Source of the DNA: Turbatrix aceti
Taxonomy: Eukaryota > Nematoda > Chromadorea > Rhabditida > Panagrolaimidae
NCBI GenBank assembly: GCA_963969345.1
Contig: OZ017766.1
Location: 4,216,001 to 4,280,000 of the forward strand
Direction of reading: 5' to 3'
DNA length: 64,000 nt
The translations under genes were made by a program, and so were the position numbers. Below, piece by piece: positions 1 through 11,700 of this stretch (position 1 is the stretch's first letter; every line of letters starts with the position of its first letter). Below the pieces are notes generated by a model, which was not told the DNA's origin, made no database searches, and saw only the letters and a list, made by a program, of their open reading frames with translations.

Positions 1-704
1 TAGTAAATGAGAAATGCACGTACACGCTAGTTGTGCCAAACCAGCAGGATTACGAGGTTTTGCAGAATAACGTTTTGGATGAAGAAAATCAATTTAATGC
101 TGTTAACGTAAGTACAATGTTTCATAGGTACTACAAATGACAATGCATCCTTTAGAACAATTTCTCAGGAATTGAACAAGGATATGACAACTTTCTTAAT
201 CAAACATTCAATCCTAAAGATGAAAATCTTGAATCCTTAATCGGATTAATCACCGAGATAAACCAAAATCTGAGCAGCACAATCCAGGAGATCAACAACG
301 CCATCGCAAACATTACAGCAGCTGTGAATGGAACTCAACAATACCTTAATGATGTCCCTAATTGCTACAAGCAAGCTCAGTGCGGAACCACTACGCCTGC
401 GCCCGAGGAAACTTCAACTCCTCCGGAGACGACTACATCCTCGGCCGATACTGACGCAACCAGTTCCGATGAAACGTCTGCTACGGATGTCACAACCCCA
501 ACCGAACTTAACACAGGCTCATCCGAATCCCCTGCGTCTACGACGCCGTCGTCGTCGTCTGAATCAACGTCCTCAGATGTCACATCCAGTCCAGATTCAA
601 CGTCGGAGACAACGTCTGAAGCAGCGTCATCAGATGGTGCAACAACTTCGGAAGCAACGTCGGAAGCAACAACTTCAGAAGCAACAGCGACGACGTCTTC
701 CTAA
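1..704 (+). CDS. Secreted Ser/Thr-rich glycoprotein, 5' truncated
   Basis: Exons <1-107 and 156-704, separated by a 48-nt GT-AG intron (gtaagt to tttag), phase 0. The 217 visible residues begin inside the protein with a CTYTLVVP-like stretch. They continue through a helical, Asn-rich segment with five potential N-glycosylation sites (NFS, NQT, NLS, NIT, NGT), then two cysteines (NCYKQAQC). The last ~100 residues are almost only Thr, Ser, Glu, Ala and Pro, a mucin-like tail. The composition points to an extracellular or cuticle-surface glycoprotein, but no named family is recognised. The start and any signal peptide lie outside the window. Confidence 0.7.
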
Positions 705-1248
705 TAAGCTTTCTGATACGGTAAAAGAAACAATTATGTCATTTACTTAAAAAAGTTCGTATCAAAATAAAATGGCGTTTCCGAGCCGACAATTTTGTCT
801 GGCAAGCAATCGAAAACAAAAACAGTCCGTAAAAGCGCAAAAACAACAGCTGGTCTACAAATCCGCATCCACACGTTTGAGGAAGTACAGTACGCGTGGC
901 TCCTCGTCGAAAGGCAGTGTTTTTGTTCCCGTACAAAAAAGGCACAGCGGACAAAAACACTACCGACTACCGATACGACGTCACCGCTTTCCATGAATGG
1001 CACGCAAACTCGGCGGACACGTATGCCTCGTGCTGAGTCCGTATATTTTGCTTCATGTTATCAAGTTGGAGTGTTGACGAACGATTGTTAGTTTAGTCAC
1101 GAAAAGGTCGAAGGCCTGTGTATTTGGACACCTGGCGGAATATAAGGACAACGTCACGGTCTGTGTGCAGTCAAAACCGCCAGTCTCGTCTGTCTATGAG
1201 CTTCCTCGTTGCTGCTCGAATTCGTTCTTTCGTCTATTTCCGCGACCA
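705..1248. other. Intergenic region, upstream of a small secreted peptide gene
   Basis: No supported gene. Open frames here lack family features and have poor codon context. The 3' part probably holds the promoter of the gene starting at 1249. Confidence 0.5.
1141..1147 (+). promoter_or_regulatory. TATA-like element
   Basis: TATAAGG lies about 100 nt before the ATG at 1249, a position compatible with a core promoter. Consensus match only. Confidence 0.35.
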
Positions 1249-1455
1249 ATGCATCGACAAAGGTTATTTTATTTCCTGGTGATGACCCTGCTGCTCTTCA
1301 ATGTTCACGCCATGCCGTTGTCGAAGACTGACCGCAGTGAAGTCCATCACAACCCTCCGAAGAAGCCTGTCAGACGAACGCACCCCTCTACGACGACCGC
1401 TGCACCGGACACCGTCCTCAATCCCATCAGCGGCTGGAAAACCGTTCTCGTATGA
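1249..1455 (+). CDS. Small secreted peptide (68 aa)
   Basis: Single-exon frame. The ATG at 1249 is chosen because it opens a strong signal peptide: a basic start followed by a Leu/Phe-rich core ending near NVHA. The mature part of about 47 residues is basic and Pro/Thr-rich (KKPVRR, STTTAAP) and has no cysteines. A TATA-like motif lies ~100 nt upstream. No family is recognised. It could be a short extracellular peptide or a first exon whose continuation was not found. The neighbours are also small secreted proteins. Confidence 0.45.
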   Translation: MHRQRLFYFLVMTLLLFNVHAMPLSKTDRSEVHHNPPKKPVRRTHPSTTTAAPDTVLNPISGWKTVLV

Positions 1456-1812
1456 GACCCCCGATCCTTTGAAATCCAATCTGATCCCCCCTGCAAAAAA
1501 TTACACCAAAAAAAACCATCACCAAAGATTTGCTCTTGTCCTAACTTTTTTGATTTTATTGTCGTGTGACGTTGTACATAGCCAAAATGATGAGAAGAGA
1601 TAAACAATGACTCAACGGGATCTTCTGCGTCTTCAGAAGCAGCGGTCATTTGTCAATGAGTGTCACGAGCGCTTTGTTCAGGGAGGGGGTCAGCGCTAAG
1701 AGAAAGGATCGTTGCGATGTGTTTGCGTTTAATTGTCCCAATCTCGCCTTAAAACAGATCGCGTCAATGGGCCTCGGATTAAGTCATTGCAAACGCGTTC
1801 ACACCTCCGAGC
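1456..1812. other. Intergenic region
   Basis: No gene, repeat or RNA recognised. It holds an A/T-rich stretch and presumably the promoter of the secreted protein starting at 1813. Confidence 0.4.
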
Positions 1813-2815
1813 ATGGCGTCATTGCTTTTCTGTCCTCTGCTCACCCTTCTCGTTATCCTCCTATGCAGCGTTACGTCGTCCATGGCATCAGGCCACGTGC
1901 ATGACGTGAGTTGGCCTACAATTCCGCTACAACCCGCTAACTATAATACAACCCTTCCAGGAACCCCTCTGCGAGCTGCCTAGTTTCGTGCGCATTCTAC
2001 CAATTACAGTACGCCGCCAATTACGCACAATCTGGGCAGGCGTGCGGACTACGGGAGACTGCTCCAAGCAACTGGCGGCAACCAGGGACCTTATCAGCAG
2101 CCTTCCGACGAGTCTCAAGCTCAAGATCACGGAATACGAGACAGTGGAAAAGAGCCGCTTTCAGATTAGCTTCTACACCGAGCTGCTGCCGGAGGAGAAG
2201 GTCGAGCTGGCCAACGTCCTCCGCAACGATACTCTGACCGCCATCGAGAAGACTGACATGCTCCGTCGTTGGGGCCGAGAACGCCTGTCCCCGGCAGCGT
2301 TCGACAACTTTGAAGAGTACCTTAGCATGTTTCTGGAACGCGACAAGCGCCTTCAGTCTAAGGTAAGCGACAGAAGACAAAATCCGAATCTTGGTTTTAT
2401 CTTGCAGCTCGAAAGCCTCTCCCCGGAAGCGAAAGAGGCCTACGAACGCCTGCAGGAGATCAAGCGGGAGAAGCAGCAGATCCTAGCCCGACTCAGCGAC
2501 AGAGCCCGAAAAGAACTCATCGCACTCTACCGGCACAGGTGCATAGTCCATCCGCCGCACTCCGTCACCACGACCGCTCCGCGCCCCGCTTCGTCATCCT
2601 CCGACGAACAGCCAGAATCGGAATCGAGCGAGATCAATTGCCGCGTCATCGCATCTGCTTTCGACGAAGAAGAAGAAGAGGCAAAGCCGGTCATCGTCAT
2701 GTCCCGAACCCAGGCCAGACCCGATCTGAGCGAAGACACCACAGGAAGCCGCCTCCTCAACATCATCATGAACAGGATCAGAAACAACTACGTGCCACAG
2801 CTCTTTGACGACTAA
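1813..2815 (+). CDS. SXP/RAL-2 (DUF148)-like secreted protein, 300 aa
   Basis: Exons 1813-1905, 1961-2362 and 2408-2815. The second intron (45 nt, gtaagc to ttgcag) is a multiple of three with no stop, so it reads through in frame. The ATG at 1813 opens a clear signal peptide (Leu/Val-rich, ~22 residues). The middle has the helical pattern of the nematode SXP/RAL-2 cation-binding family: a Leu-Thr-x-x-Glu element (NDTLTAIEKTDMLRRW) followed by a LSPEAKEAYERLQEI helix. The C-terminal ~100 residues are acidic and low complexity. SXP/RAL-2 proteins are abundant secreted nematode proteins of unclear function. Gene structure is well supported; the family call is by pattern only. Confidence 0.6.
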
Positions 2816-3264
2816 CGACTTTGTGATAAATTTTGATACCAGACAGACGGCTGCGTCAGTACCGCACAGGGAGACATAAAAAATTGAAACGCACGATCGA
2901 GCATGTTTGTCTTAATCCAAAGATGTGGAGTAGATCCGAGGGGAGGACATGGGACGTCCCTTCGCTATGGGACAAACCCTGGTCTAAAATCGAGGATGAG
3001 CATGTCGCGGAGGTGTTTGCACAGAAGCCGTGTTTTTGCCGGCAAATGCAACGCGGATTTACCCTCTTTGCTCCAAAAACGTCCATCAGTGATCAAAAAA
3101 ATGACGATCGAACTTGTCGTGTGTTTATTTACGATGACTGACCACCTCCAAATCCGTCGTCGTCTTTGTTTGGCCAGCAGGTGCGTCTCGGCAGACACAG
3201 GGGTATATTTAGTCGCGGTCAAACGCATCCCACATCAGTCACACTTGCAAAACTCCCTTCCAAC
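2816..3264. other. Intergenic region
   Basis: No supported gene. It ends in the TATA-like element of the Thr-rich gene. Confidence 0.4.
3204..3211 (+). promoter_or_regulatory. TATA-like element
   Basis: TATATTTA lies 61 nt before the ATG at 3265 of the Thr-rich secreted protein. Consensus match only. Confidence 0.4.
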
Positions 3265-3960
3265 ATGATTCGCGGATCTGTAGTCTTCTCGTGTCTCTTT
3301 CTGACTGCTTTCGCCTTCGTTGTCCGTCCCCAGGGCGTTGCCCCCGGCACCGCGCCCGGTTCGAGCTGGGTTTTCTTCGGCAGAGGCCTCAACCAGCGCG
3401 AGGTCATTGAATCAATCAAACCGCCCGCTGAGGAAACCTCTACCAGTCCGAATGACATCGACGACACCGAAGACGCCACTGAACCCGCTGACATCCAGAC
3501 GACTACTCTGGCTCTAGCCACGACCACCACTACCCCGGCACCGGAGTCGATCACGACCACGACCCCGGAATCGGAAGCCCGTCCGACTACTACAGTCGCT
3601 ATCGTTCCGCTGAGCATCACGGACACCCCAGCCGAAGCCAGCACCACCGAGGAACCCGAAATTCGGACTGTCGAGCCGATCACCGGCGATTCCAGCGAGT
3701 CCGTCGAAGTCGAGATCGAAGACACTACTACCACAACTACGACTACGACAACAACGACGACTACAACGGCACCTACAACGGTCACGACGACTTCCGAGCC
3801 CGCAACGAAGACTACCACGACGAAGAGCGCCCCTTCGAGTACCTCAACGCACCCGCCGACCATTGGTGACTCGTCCGAGGAGTCCAACTACCTGACGCCC
3901 GATCTGAACACGCTCTACCGTCGCATCTACAAGATCAAGGCGCCCGCCAGGAAGCCCTGA
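3265..3960 (+). CDS. Thr-rich mucin-like secreted protein, 231 aa
   Basis: Single exon. The ATG at 3265 opens a signal peptide (IRGSVVFSCLFLTAFAF). The rest is disordered: an acidic Glu/Asp/Ser/Thr-rich body with blocks of Thr including a run of 15 threonines near residue 160, and a short basic end (RRIYKIKAPARKP). The run uses all four Thr codons in mixed order, so it is not a simple triplet expansion. Such composition suits heavy O-glycosylation and a surface-coat or cuticle role (inference). No catalytic domain is visible and no orthologue is recognised. Confidence 0.65.
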   Translation: MIRGSVVFSCLFLTAFAFVVRPQGVAPGTAPGSSWVFFGRGLNQREVIESIKPPAEETSTSPNDIDDTEDATEPADIQTTTLALATTTTTPAPESITTTTPESEARPTTTVAIVPLSITDTPAEASTTEEPEIRTVEPITGDSSESVEVEIEDTTTTTTTTTTTTTTTAPTTVTTTSEPATKTTTTKSAPSSTSTHPPTIGDSSEESNYLTPDLNTLYRRIYKIKAPARKP

Positions 3961-4499
3961 TCCCGGATGACAAAACTGTGGTGTATTTATTGGTGATAAT
4001 TTACTGCTTGCGCAAATGTTGTGCGCTGATTGTTAATTAATAATGAAGCACTTTTACGATTACAAAAAAATGCGTTGGTCAAAGATGTTATATAAATGGA
4101 CAGAAAAAAATGAATTAGCGGACTTTTTGCGAGGTTCACAAAAAAAACAAGCAGCCTTTGTATTTGCACTTGACATCAAATTGTGAAAACGAGTTTTTTC
4201 GTCTTCGAACAAAGGTATTTGGACTATAAAAAAGTTCTGGGCAAACAAATACGCGCAAGAGTATGAAACGAAGACAAAAACAACCACAAAAAAAGATACC
4301 ATACACGAAAGAAAAAAATTTGATTCGGGGTTTCCCAAGTTTGCGCGCGTTGTTCTTTCGTTTCCTTTCCTTCCACGCGGAGAGCGAGGACCTAGGTCAG
4401 GCATAGACAGCGCCAGAAGAATGTCCGTCGATCATAACAACACGATCTGTGCCCTCACGCTTTTTCCTCCTTTGTACACACGCAGTCTTTCCTGCACCC
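3961..4499. other. Intergenic region, A/T-rich
   Basis: No gene or structured repeat recognised. Open frames on both strands look random. Confidence 0.4.
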
Positions 4500-5915
4500 A
4501 TGGGTCAGCGGTTCGAACGCGATGCTGTCCTTCCGTCTTTGATTTCGTCCTTCCTCGAGTCGGGTCGGCCGAGTCAAGTCTTGTCACTGCAATATCAGCA
4601 GCAGAGCGAGTCCATGCTTACCAAGCCGCAGCTGCGGTGCCCACATTGCAATTTCACGTCCTTCATGTCTCAGCACATGCGTAGTCATGTAGTAAGTTTT
4701 TTCCCCCCGAAAAATTGTTTACCTAAAAAAATATTTTCAGGAAGCCCACGAAAGGCATGCCGGGCAAATGTACGTGTGCAACATCTGTAACGTACAATTC
4801 AGCCAGAAGGCCAACATGCACCGTCACCGACAACGTCACAGCGGCATCAAGCCCTTCAAGTGCCGTTTTTGTGACCGGTCTTTCTTCCGCAAGGATCAGA
4901 GCCAGGAACACCTCATGACGCACATCCGAAGTGGCTGGGACTTTGACTGCCCCGTCGAGGGCTGTTTGCAGCGCTTCGTACATCACCACAACCTGCGGAC
5001 TCATATTCGAGAAGAGCACGAGTTCAGCGACCTGAACCCCATCAAATGCAAACTCTGCAGCATGGCCTTTGTATCGCCGAAACGCCTCTTGCTCCACTAT
5101 CAAACCGGCCACGATGAAGTTGTTGACGTAAGTCGACAAAGTCGTGACGGGAACCGCGGCGTACTGTACTCTTTTTGCAGGCGATCAAAATGGAAGATCG
5201 CGGCGACAAACCTCCTCGCGATCACACGCCGAGCACTGATTCTGGTTTTTCTATCGGCAGCAACTTTTCGATGCCGTTCCCGGATTTCACGGGGGACACA
5301 CCGCCATCCATAATTCCGGATTTGAAGGATGCGTTTCCTCTGCTGGCTGCCTACTTCAGCAACAATGGCTTTCCCCCTCCTGTTTTTCAAGAAAATACAC
5401 CCTTGTTTTCCCAGTTTTTCGAGAATTTGGTGAGTCATTTTTTTGAAGGAATTTGAAATTTACTGTCTTTTTTTCTTTTTTAGTCCTCAATGATGTCAAT
5501 GGAGCAGATGCCGAGCGAGGATCGTCCAACTGGAGAGGTTTTGAAGGAGGCGTTCAACAGCCTGAATCCGCCACCTCCACCTGCCCGGGAGCCCTCGGGC
5601 GTTCCTAAACCCCCGGTGGATGTCGCTCCGGAATGCGAAACGACGCCTGTACCTGTACCTCCACCCGATGCCGCCAATTTGTCACCCGTCACCCGAGCAG
5701 CATCGGAATTTCTTTGCAGGAACAACAACTCGAATGCCTCGATGGAATGCAACTACTGTGGCACGACTTTCACCGACAGCATTTTGTTCTGCATTCACTA
5801 CAAAATGCACATGCCGTCGGATCCCTGGCGTTGCTCGCTCTGTGGTGAGCAGTGCGGCAACATGTACACCTTCAACGCCCACCTCGTCTGCGCTCCCCAT
5901 GCCGTTTCGTCTTGA
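4500..5915 (+). CDS. Hunchback/Ikaros-like C2H2 zinc-finger transcription factor, 419 aa
   Basis: Exons 4500-4691, 4741-5127, 5181-5429 and 5484-5915, all phase 0. Residues ~47-190 hold about five C2H2 fingers: an imperfect first (CPHC), then CNIC, CRFC, one with a four-residue Cys spacing (CPVEGC), and CKLC. A Pro-rich acidic linker follows. Residues 365-415 form a terminal finger pair (CNYC...H381/H385 and CSLC...H409/H415) with the spacing of the C-terminal dimerisation fingers of Hunchback and Ikaros. This layout matches the nematode Hunchback/Ikaros-like group, which includes hbl-1, ehn-3 and ztf-16; which one is orthologous cannot be told by eye. The expected role is nuclear DNA binding in developmental control. 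Confidence 0.82.
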
Positions 5916-6608
5916 CTTTTTGGAAATTGACTTTTTATTTGCATGTCTTTCAGTTTCTCTTTGAAAAATTTTCTCAGGAATTAAAATTTTTGCAGGTACA
6001 TTTTTTTATTTAATAAATTTTGACTTCGATGTTTCGCAACAGCTTTCTTTGCTGACTGCGCTGCGAGGTTTCGTAGTGCGACGGGCAGGTGAGTTCACAG
6101 AAAAGGAAGCTCTTTTTTTGTTGCAAATGTATGTACACACCGGTGCAGAACACCAGACTGTTTCTTCAGTTGTGGTGCCACGACGTGGTCGTCGGCCACG
6201 TTGCTCTCGGTCTTGAAAAGAAAAAAAAGATTGCTAATAATACGGGGATTACTGTAATTGTGTGATAACGGGATATGACTAATTTTTACGTACAAAAAAT
6301 ATTGTGAACGTAATATCTTTTATGCACAGTTACAGTAGATTTTAACCTAAAAATTTTAAATTCTGCAGGTCCGGGGTTTTGTGCACACATATTTTTTTTG
6401 TTTTTTCTTACCAGCTGTCTTTTACGTTCCACTGTCTTCTAACACCATGCAATCAGGTACACGTCGTCGTCGTTGGCAGCGACGTGTTCACGTACACTAG
6501 CCAGTCGCCTCTCTTCACGCGCGCGCTTCGTTGCCATGGCACGACTCCACGCGATGCGGCTCTCTGCCGTGCCATTTGTGCTCAATTGGGCGTAAAGAGT
6601 CGGCCGTG
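5916..6608. other. Intergenic region
   Basis: No gene recognised. Poly-T and A/T-rich tracts are followed by a GC-richer stretch before 6609, presumably 5' UTR or promoter of the next gene. Confidence 0.4.
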
Positions 6609-7525
6609 ATGAAGCATGACCCCGGCTTCTGCGGGTGTTTGTCGCAACTGGAGCTTACCTGTGCCGGCAGCGGCGGCGGTGGTCACGACCGGTTCTTGTA
6701 AGTTCATTGTTCTTCCGGACTTTGCAACTTATTTTTTTTTGACGTCGTCGTTTTCAGGCAACACAATGCGACGACCGTGGACATGATGCACTACAGCTCG
6801 GAGCTGGGTCGCATCGTGTACACCGTGTCGATTCTCTGCATGTTCGGATTCATCATCCTGCTTTTGTTGGTGAGAAGCATCTCGCGCTCAAAGTCCACCA
6901 TCGAGATGGAAGCTCTCCTCGAAGCCATGCGGTACCGCGAAGAGCTCGACCACCAACAGCGGCAGAAACGCCGTCTGCAAAAGGCTAAAAACAAGGAAGG
7001 GCTTTGTTCTGGATTTTTTGGGGGGTCAGGTAACTTCTAAACTGACCGTGTAATTTTCAGGTGACAGCATGGCTGACAAAGGCAAACGGCAAGCTGTGGA
7101 TCCCGCCCGTAGTGTCTTCGACGGCCCCTGCGAAGCCGTTGAAGAAAACATCGATGCACTCGTCGTCCTCGTTTATTCCGGAGATTGTCATCTCGAACAC
7201 CCCTGACGACCGCCCTCCGTGCAGGCAGAATTCGTACACGCCGAGTCTCAGCCTCATGTACGACTTTGACGCGTCGACGCGAAAGAACTCGATGGCCAGC
7301 CAGGCTTCGGGCACCATCGACCTCTTTCAGCTCTCCGAAATCGAGCAGAACTTTTTCGAAGACATCGAGAGCCGCGCGTCTCGGCAGCGCTCGGCGAGTC
7401 AGGCTGTCGTGAAGACCCTCGGCAGCTTCGACAGCATGAACTCCTCCGTCGACGGCGTCGAGCGGGGCCGGGCGTCTTCTTCCACCTCGCTTTCGCCCAC
7501 CCGGTCCCAGGACGACGAACGCTGA
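6609..7525 (+). CDS. Single-pass KCNE/MPS-like membrane protein (paralogue 1)
   Basis: Exon 1 6609-6697, exon 2 from 6758, exon 3 ending 7525. A short Cys- and Gly-containing outer segment with a potential glycosylation site (NAT) precedes one membrane span (VYTVSILCMFGFIILLLLV). A juxtamembrane RSISRSKS stretch, a basic helical region and a Ser-rich disordered tail follow. The single span with the RSK-type sequence just inside resembles KCNE/MinK ancillary potassium-channel subunits, the MPS proteins of C. elegans. The exon 2/3 junction is unresolved: a GC donor at 6984, or GT donors at 7006 or 7030 with an acceptor at 7067, all keep frame. A similar gene follows 335 nt downstream, so these are probably tandem paralogues. 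Confidence 0.5.
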
Positions 7526-7860
7526 CGTGAATCGAAAGACGGTTGTTGTTTGTGTGTATTATAAAAAAAAAATGTTGCATGGACGCCCGCCCAGGATTTG
7601 CTCATAAACGGCTTTTTTTCCGGATTTTTGCAGAGAAGCTGCACAAAATTTCCGAGCGAAGAGGAGGAAGACCTTTTTGCTGGGCATAAGACGCACCTGG
7701 AGGGAGGGGAGCCGTTGAGGATAAGTCAATCACCGGCCGGACACGTGTGGCGGCACAAAGGAGGAGTCCGTGTTCGTGCGCGTCTCAGACACGCAACAGG
7801 GAGTCAAGGCAACCAACCAACCGCCTCAGGCAGGCAGCGTGGCATCCCCGCACTCGCTCC
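7526..7860. other. Gap between the two MPS-like genes
   Basis: No gene recognised. A T-rich CAG site lies near 7634 and could be an acceptor for the downstream gene. Confidence 0.35.
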
Positions 7861-8661
7861 ATGCTGCCGTGTGGAAACCAGACCTCCGGGGCTTGCTGCC
7901 CGGACGACCTGCGGGCCCTCGTCTGGCACCTCAACCGCCACATCGGCAACCTGACCCGGCACGACCCCGAAAAGCAGGTCAATGCCGACCTGTACACCGT
8001 CGTCATCCTCTGTCTCTTCGCGAGCACCATTCTTCTTCTCATGGTGAGTTTTGTTTCGGAACGGCTTTTGTGCTGTGTTGTGCATAATGTTTGAGACCTA
8101 CGGTTTTTTGCGCACGTGGCACGCGAGTAACATCCAGTGTACATACGTGCAGTTCTGCAAAAAAATGTTATATCGTAGTGCGCCTTTTTTTCCCGAGGGT
8201 ACCCAACTGACACACTTCTTCAGGTACGTGCCATCCGTCCCTCAGAAACACTGGACGACCAGGTGGCGATCATGCTGTCCTCGATGCGGGTCCGCGTGGA
8301 ACGCGAAGACAACGACCGGCAACGTCGCAAAATGCGTGAGGCAAAGCGGCGTGCGCAGCGCTGGCTCGCCGAGGCCAAGATGAAGTCATTCCAGCGACTC
8401 GCCTTCACGCCGGTGTCCCGCAAGCGATCCACGTCGAATTCAACGACCGTCGAGCAGGCCTCGCTCAAGTCGAACCCCGCGATGCCGACCTTCCTCGCCA
8501 AGCCGAGGCCGATGTGCCAGCGCGCGGCCAGTTACAACTTCCTCCCGCAGATCGTGGTAAGCGCCGCTGCAGTGCCCCCCGTGCCGGAGAGGGCCTCTTC
8601 GATGGAGGTCTTCGACGGCGCCTACAGCGACGGCAGCAAGGACATGCTTCTCGATGTGTAG
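7861..8661 (+). CDS. Single-pass KCNE/MPS-like membrane protein (paralogue 2), 206 aa
   Basis: Exons 7861-8043 and 8224-8661 with a 180-nt intron. The N-terminal ~45 residues contain four cysteines and two potential N-glycosylation sites (NQT, NLT). One membrane span follows (LYTVVILCLFASTILLLM), then VRAIRPSE and a strongly basic helix, and a Ser/Pro-rich tail. Topology, intron position directly after the span and the basic helix match the preceding gene, supporting tandem duplication. KCNE-type subunits modify voltage-gated potassium channels at the plasma membrane. The family call is by architecture, as similarity is weak outside the span. Confidence 0.5.
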
Positions 8662-8741
8662 TCCGTAGCATGTATAACGTTTATGTCAAGGTTAAGAAAA
8701 AAATACGGTGAGCTCGATACAACCTGTAGTGCCAAAGGAAA

Positions 8742-11700
8742 TCAGGCCATGGACTGCGACTTTACAAGGCGGTGATAGAGACCGGCGCGCTCGAGCAGCT
8801 GCTGGTGGGTGCCTGTCTCGACGCAGCGGCCGTTCTCAATGACGCAGATGAGGTCGGCGTTCTGGATAGTGGAAAGACGGTGGGCGACGACGATGCAGGT
8901 GCGGCCGGAGCGGGCGCGGTCGAGGGCCTCCTGGACGAGGCGCTCCGACTCTCCGTCGAGCGCGGCGGTGGCTTCGTCGAGGAGCAGGATGCGGGGCTCG
9001 CGGATGATCGCACGCGCGATCGCGATCCGCTGCCGCTGTCCGCCGGAGAGCTGCGTGCCGCGGCCGCCGCACGACGTGTCGTAGCCGGAGGGCAGGCTGC
9101 GGACGAAGCCGTCGATGTTGGCGAGCTTCGCCGCCGCCTCGATCTCCGCGTCGGTCGCGTCTTCGAGGCCGTACGCGATGTTGTCCCGCACCGAGAGGTT
9201 GAAGAGCGTCGGCTCCTGGCTCACCAGCGCGATCGAGCCTCGCAGGTGTCGCACGTTGATCTCGCGCACGTCTGTCCCGTCGACGCGCAGCGCGCCGCCC
9301 GCAACGTCGTAGAAGCGCTCCAGCAGCTGGATCACTGTTGATTTCCCGCTTCCGCTGGGACCGACAAGGGCCACAGTCTGGCCAAACTTGGCTGATAGAC
9401 TCAGATTGCTGAGGGTCCGGAGGTGCTTTGTGTTGGGGTAGGCGAAGAAAACGTTGTTCAGCTGGATATTGCCCGTGATAGGCTCGGTCGTTCCGTTAGT
9501 GGAGAGATTATCGATTTTGGGCTGCTCGTGCATCATGCCGAACATGAGACCGGCGGAGATCCTCGCGCGAATAAACTCCGGGAAATACGATGCGGAAGAG
9601 GAAATCATCATAGCGGCCATGTTGAGTGCTTCGATGACCTGGAAGACGACGAAGGGCGCGACCCAGTCGCTGTCCACCAGCCACATGCCGTACAGGTACG
9701 AGCCCCAGAAGTTGAATGAGACGTAGGAGGACATGACGGCGTAGCTGATGGACATGAAGGCCCCCCTCGCGATTGCCCGACGGTGGGGAACGCGCGAAGC
9801 TTCCTGGAACCGCTCGAAGACGTACTCCTGCCGGGTAAGGGCCTGGACCGTGCGCACGTTCTCGATGGACTCCGTGACGATGCGCGACGCGTCTCCGGCG
9901 ATCGCGGCGTCCTGAACACCGCGGCGCTTGAGGTATGCGGAGATGATGGTCTGCAGGACGACGAGCACGCACGCCACAAAGAGGCAGAAGATGGTCATGC
10001 TCCAGCCGTAGGTGAAGCCGATGGCGATGCCGGCAAAAAGCGCGGTGATGCCCTGGAGCATTTCAGCGAGACGCTGGTCGATGGCAGCCTGCACGTTGCT
10101 CGCTTCCTGCGACAGTCTCGAGGTCAGAACGCCGACGCTGTGGCCCGGAGCGTCGAAGTACGAAGCGTCCTGGCGCAGCAGGTTGTCGTAGACGGACAGC
10201 CGGAGACGGTGGGCAACGTTTTCACCGGCCTTGCCAAGTGAAAAGCCGGATAGGAAAGTCGTGGATGCGCCGACGATGCCGATGACGGCGAAGAGGATTG
10301 TATTGACCTTCGCGTCCTCCAGCACGCGGTCCGCATCGGCACTGGACTGGTAGGCGGATAGCGTTTTGAACAGTCGACCGTAGACAAGCGAGAATGCCGG
10401 CCAGCAGCAGCCTCGAATCAGCGATACAATCAAGCCGAAGATGAAGAGCGGCCATTCAGGACGCGCGTATCGAACCATGTCGCCCGTGGTCGGCACGGTG
10501 CCTCCTTCCAGCTCCAGCTCGTCTTGTGCACTGAAAAACTCGACATGAACCACTTTTTAGAATTCCAAAGAACTCACTCTTCTACGTAGAGCCCCGTGCT
10601 CTGACGACTGCGAACAGAAGCGATGGAGCGTCGAATGCGCTCACTCGCCCGGATTGAAGACGCCTTCGAGCGGGAAATGACTTCGTCGTTCTCATCGAGC
10701 AACGGCTCATCTTTCTGCTTCAAAGCCTCGATTTTCTGAGCAGCGACCAGTTGTCGGTAGGCGCCGTCCTCGAGGGCCAGGAGCTCTTCGTGGGTGCCGG
10801 ATTCGACGATGTTGCCCTTGTCGAAGACGATAATGCGATGCGCGTTTCGGACCGTCGAGAGCCGATGGGCGATCGTAATCGTCGTGCGTCCGGTGGCAGC
10901 GGCGTCGAGTGCGGCCTGCACGACTCGTTCCGACTCCGTGTCGAGGGCGGACGTCGCTTCGTCGAGGAGCAGGATCTTGGGCTCGCGCACGAGCGCCCGC
11001 GCAATTGCCAGTCGCTGCTTCTGTCCGCCGGAAAGCTTGATGCCGCCGTCGCCGATCAGAGTTTCGTAGCCCTGGGGCAACTTTAGGATAAAATCGTGGG
11101 CATTGGCCATCCGGCAAGCAGCTTCCATCTCAGTCTGTCCGATGTCCGGCCGGCCCATTCGGAGGTTTTCTGCGATCGTGGACTGGAAGAGCACGGGTTC
11201 CTGCGAGACGATGCCTATCACGCTACGCAGCCACTCAACGTTGAGGTCTCCAAGGGGTCTGCCGTCGAGAGTGACGTCGCCTGATTCTTGCGTGTAGTAG
11301 CGCATGAGAAGACCAATCATCGTGGATTTACCGCAGCCGGAGTGCCCGACCAGGGCGACTGTCTGGCCCGGCTCGACCGTGAAACTGACGCCTTTGAGCA
11401 CCGGAATGTCGGGTCTCGTCGGATATCGGAAATGAACGTTGCGGAATTCCATGCGGCCTTTGACATCGCTCGGTCGTTGTCCCGAAGGCGACGAGGAATC
11501 CAGTTCTGGTTCCTGAAAACAAAAAATATGTCAGTACACGCATTGACATCAAATGAAAATTCCTACCCTGTCAATGATGCTAAAAATCTCTCCAGCAGCA
11601 ACCCGCGCGCTGAGGAGCACGTTGATCTGAGGCAGCGCGACGCCAAATCTCATAGCGCCTGAGAACACGGCCCAGAAAACAGAAAATACAGAACCTGCGA

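Noticed and set aside
8772..9341. Long open frames on the + strand opposite the P-gp NBDs.
   Set aside because: They are antisense shadows of GC-rich conserved coding sequence and appear at both copies because the DNA is near-identical.
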